DNA from: Paramacrobiotus metropolitanus
Lineage: Eukaryota; Tardigrada; Eutardigrada; Parachela; Macrobiotidae
Direction: 5' to 3'
NCBI RefSeq assembly: GCF_019649055.1
Contig: NW_026570225.1
Coordinates: 2,294,001-2,358,000, forward strand
Length of the DNA stretch: 64,000 bases
Part shown: one piece after another, positions 63,330 to 64,000 of the stretch
Position numbering within the stretch: position 1 is the first letter of the stretch
Layout of the letters: each line of letters begins with the position of its first letter
Made by a program: the position numbers and the translations under genes
The notes under the pieces: model-generated
Database searches by the model: none
The model's input: only the letters and a program-made list of their open reading frames with translations
Told to the model about the DNA's origin: nothing

Positions 63330-64000
63330 TGCAGACTACGCCACTAGGGAGCATGACCACCAGTGCATATACTACCACGAAACCGGCGCACATGGCATTT
63401 CCGTCCACGTATTAATCGACTGCCATTGATTTCGAATTTTTCCTGTTCACTATTTTTGTATAAACGTTTTGCGTTTTTATAGATTTTTTATCGTGTTTAT
63501 GTTTTGTTTTCTGCTAATTTGTGGTAACAGCCGTTGGAAAGCAATGGAAGGTTCGAGCGTCGATCTGTTTCAAAAAGGTGTTTTTACGGAGTGAATAATT
63601 CAAGTGATGAAGTAATGCGCCTGAAGGAAATAAGGTGAAGGAACAGATATTCTGTAGCGGCTTGCGTTTGTCGGATCACGCTCATGGACAAATAAATATT
63701 ATATACTGTACTAACAAATTTTCATCTTAATTGTAATTCCATTTCAGAGGATAAGTAAAATTGAATTTTAACAAGATACAGTAAAAAGTAAGAAGACTAA
63801 AAACGCTCAAGATGAGAGAATGCCGTTTCCGGGCTCGGCTGCTCACTTGTAATACGCAATCAATAATCTAATAATTCACATTAAACGATTAATTAACTAA
63901 ATTAATTTTACAAGTTAGTTTAGATGCGAAAACTTCATCAGCAAAACCAAAACAGAATGTGGCTAACTGATCATGACCGCACTACAAAAAAAAATGGTCT
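63330..64000. other. 3' flank of PMP3-like gene
   Basis: Untranslated and intergenic sequence with a poly(A) signal at 63691. No other gene was seen. Confidence 0.55.

Overview
The window is nuclear DNA of a small-genome metazoan. Most genes contain many short introns with ordinary GT-AG borders, and every gene model below was assembled by hand by matching exon phase across each splice junction. The gene set is animal: an Unc-4/UNCX homeobox gene, MCM10, EMC2, gamma-tubulin, a MOV10L1/Armitage helicase, TRMT11, RALBP1 and a GPR158-like Cache/EGF protein. A PMP3-type proteolipid, a glycine N-acyltransferase-like GNAT protein and a secreted protein with a long amphipathic Ala/Val/Gly helix also occur, so a tardigrade or other compact ecdysozoan is my best guess. 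This is an inference from gene content and spacing and is not proven by the sequence.

Layout. 647-3229 (-) is a six-exon GNAT/GLYAT-like acyltransferase. 3632-4741 is a non-autonomous DNA transposon with perfect 31-bp terminal inverted repeats and a TA target site. 5503-9314 (-) is unc-4, whose last two exons are tandemly duplicated. About 5 kb of AT-rich gene-free DNA follows. 14397-15986 (-) is a small secreted protein. An inverted-repeat element lies at 16384-17692. 19340-21158 (+) is a formaldehyde-dehydrogenase-like zinc alcohol dehydrogenase with one apparent frameshift. 21.2-27.0 kb is repeat-rich, with a hAT-type MITE that has an 8-bp target duplication, a ~122-bp tandem satellite and GC-rich palindromes.

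The second half is dense and mostly housekeeping. 27081-37260 (-) is a 13-exon, ~1325-residue secreted or anchored protein with two Cache-EGF units like the GPR158/GPR179 ectodomain but no seven-helix domain. Then come MCM10 (38879-41952, -), EMC2 (42654-44871, +), gamma-tubulin (45554-47721, -), MOV10L1/Armi (48884-53792, +), TRMT11 (54493-57206, -), RALBP1 (57790-61479, +) and a 58-residue PMP3/UPF0057 proteolipid (62549-63329, +). MCM10/EMC2, gamma-tubulin/MOV10L1 and TRMT11/RALBP1 are head-to-head pairs separated by 0.6-1.2 kb, so each pair may share a promoter region.

The most unusual signals are the duplicated unc-4 terminal exons, where each copy keeps a different conserved part of the protein, and the double Cache-EGF protein. 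Also notable are the two well-delimited MITEs, a 60-bp palindrome in a TRMT11 intron and a hairpin that contains the gamma-tubulin stop codon.
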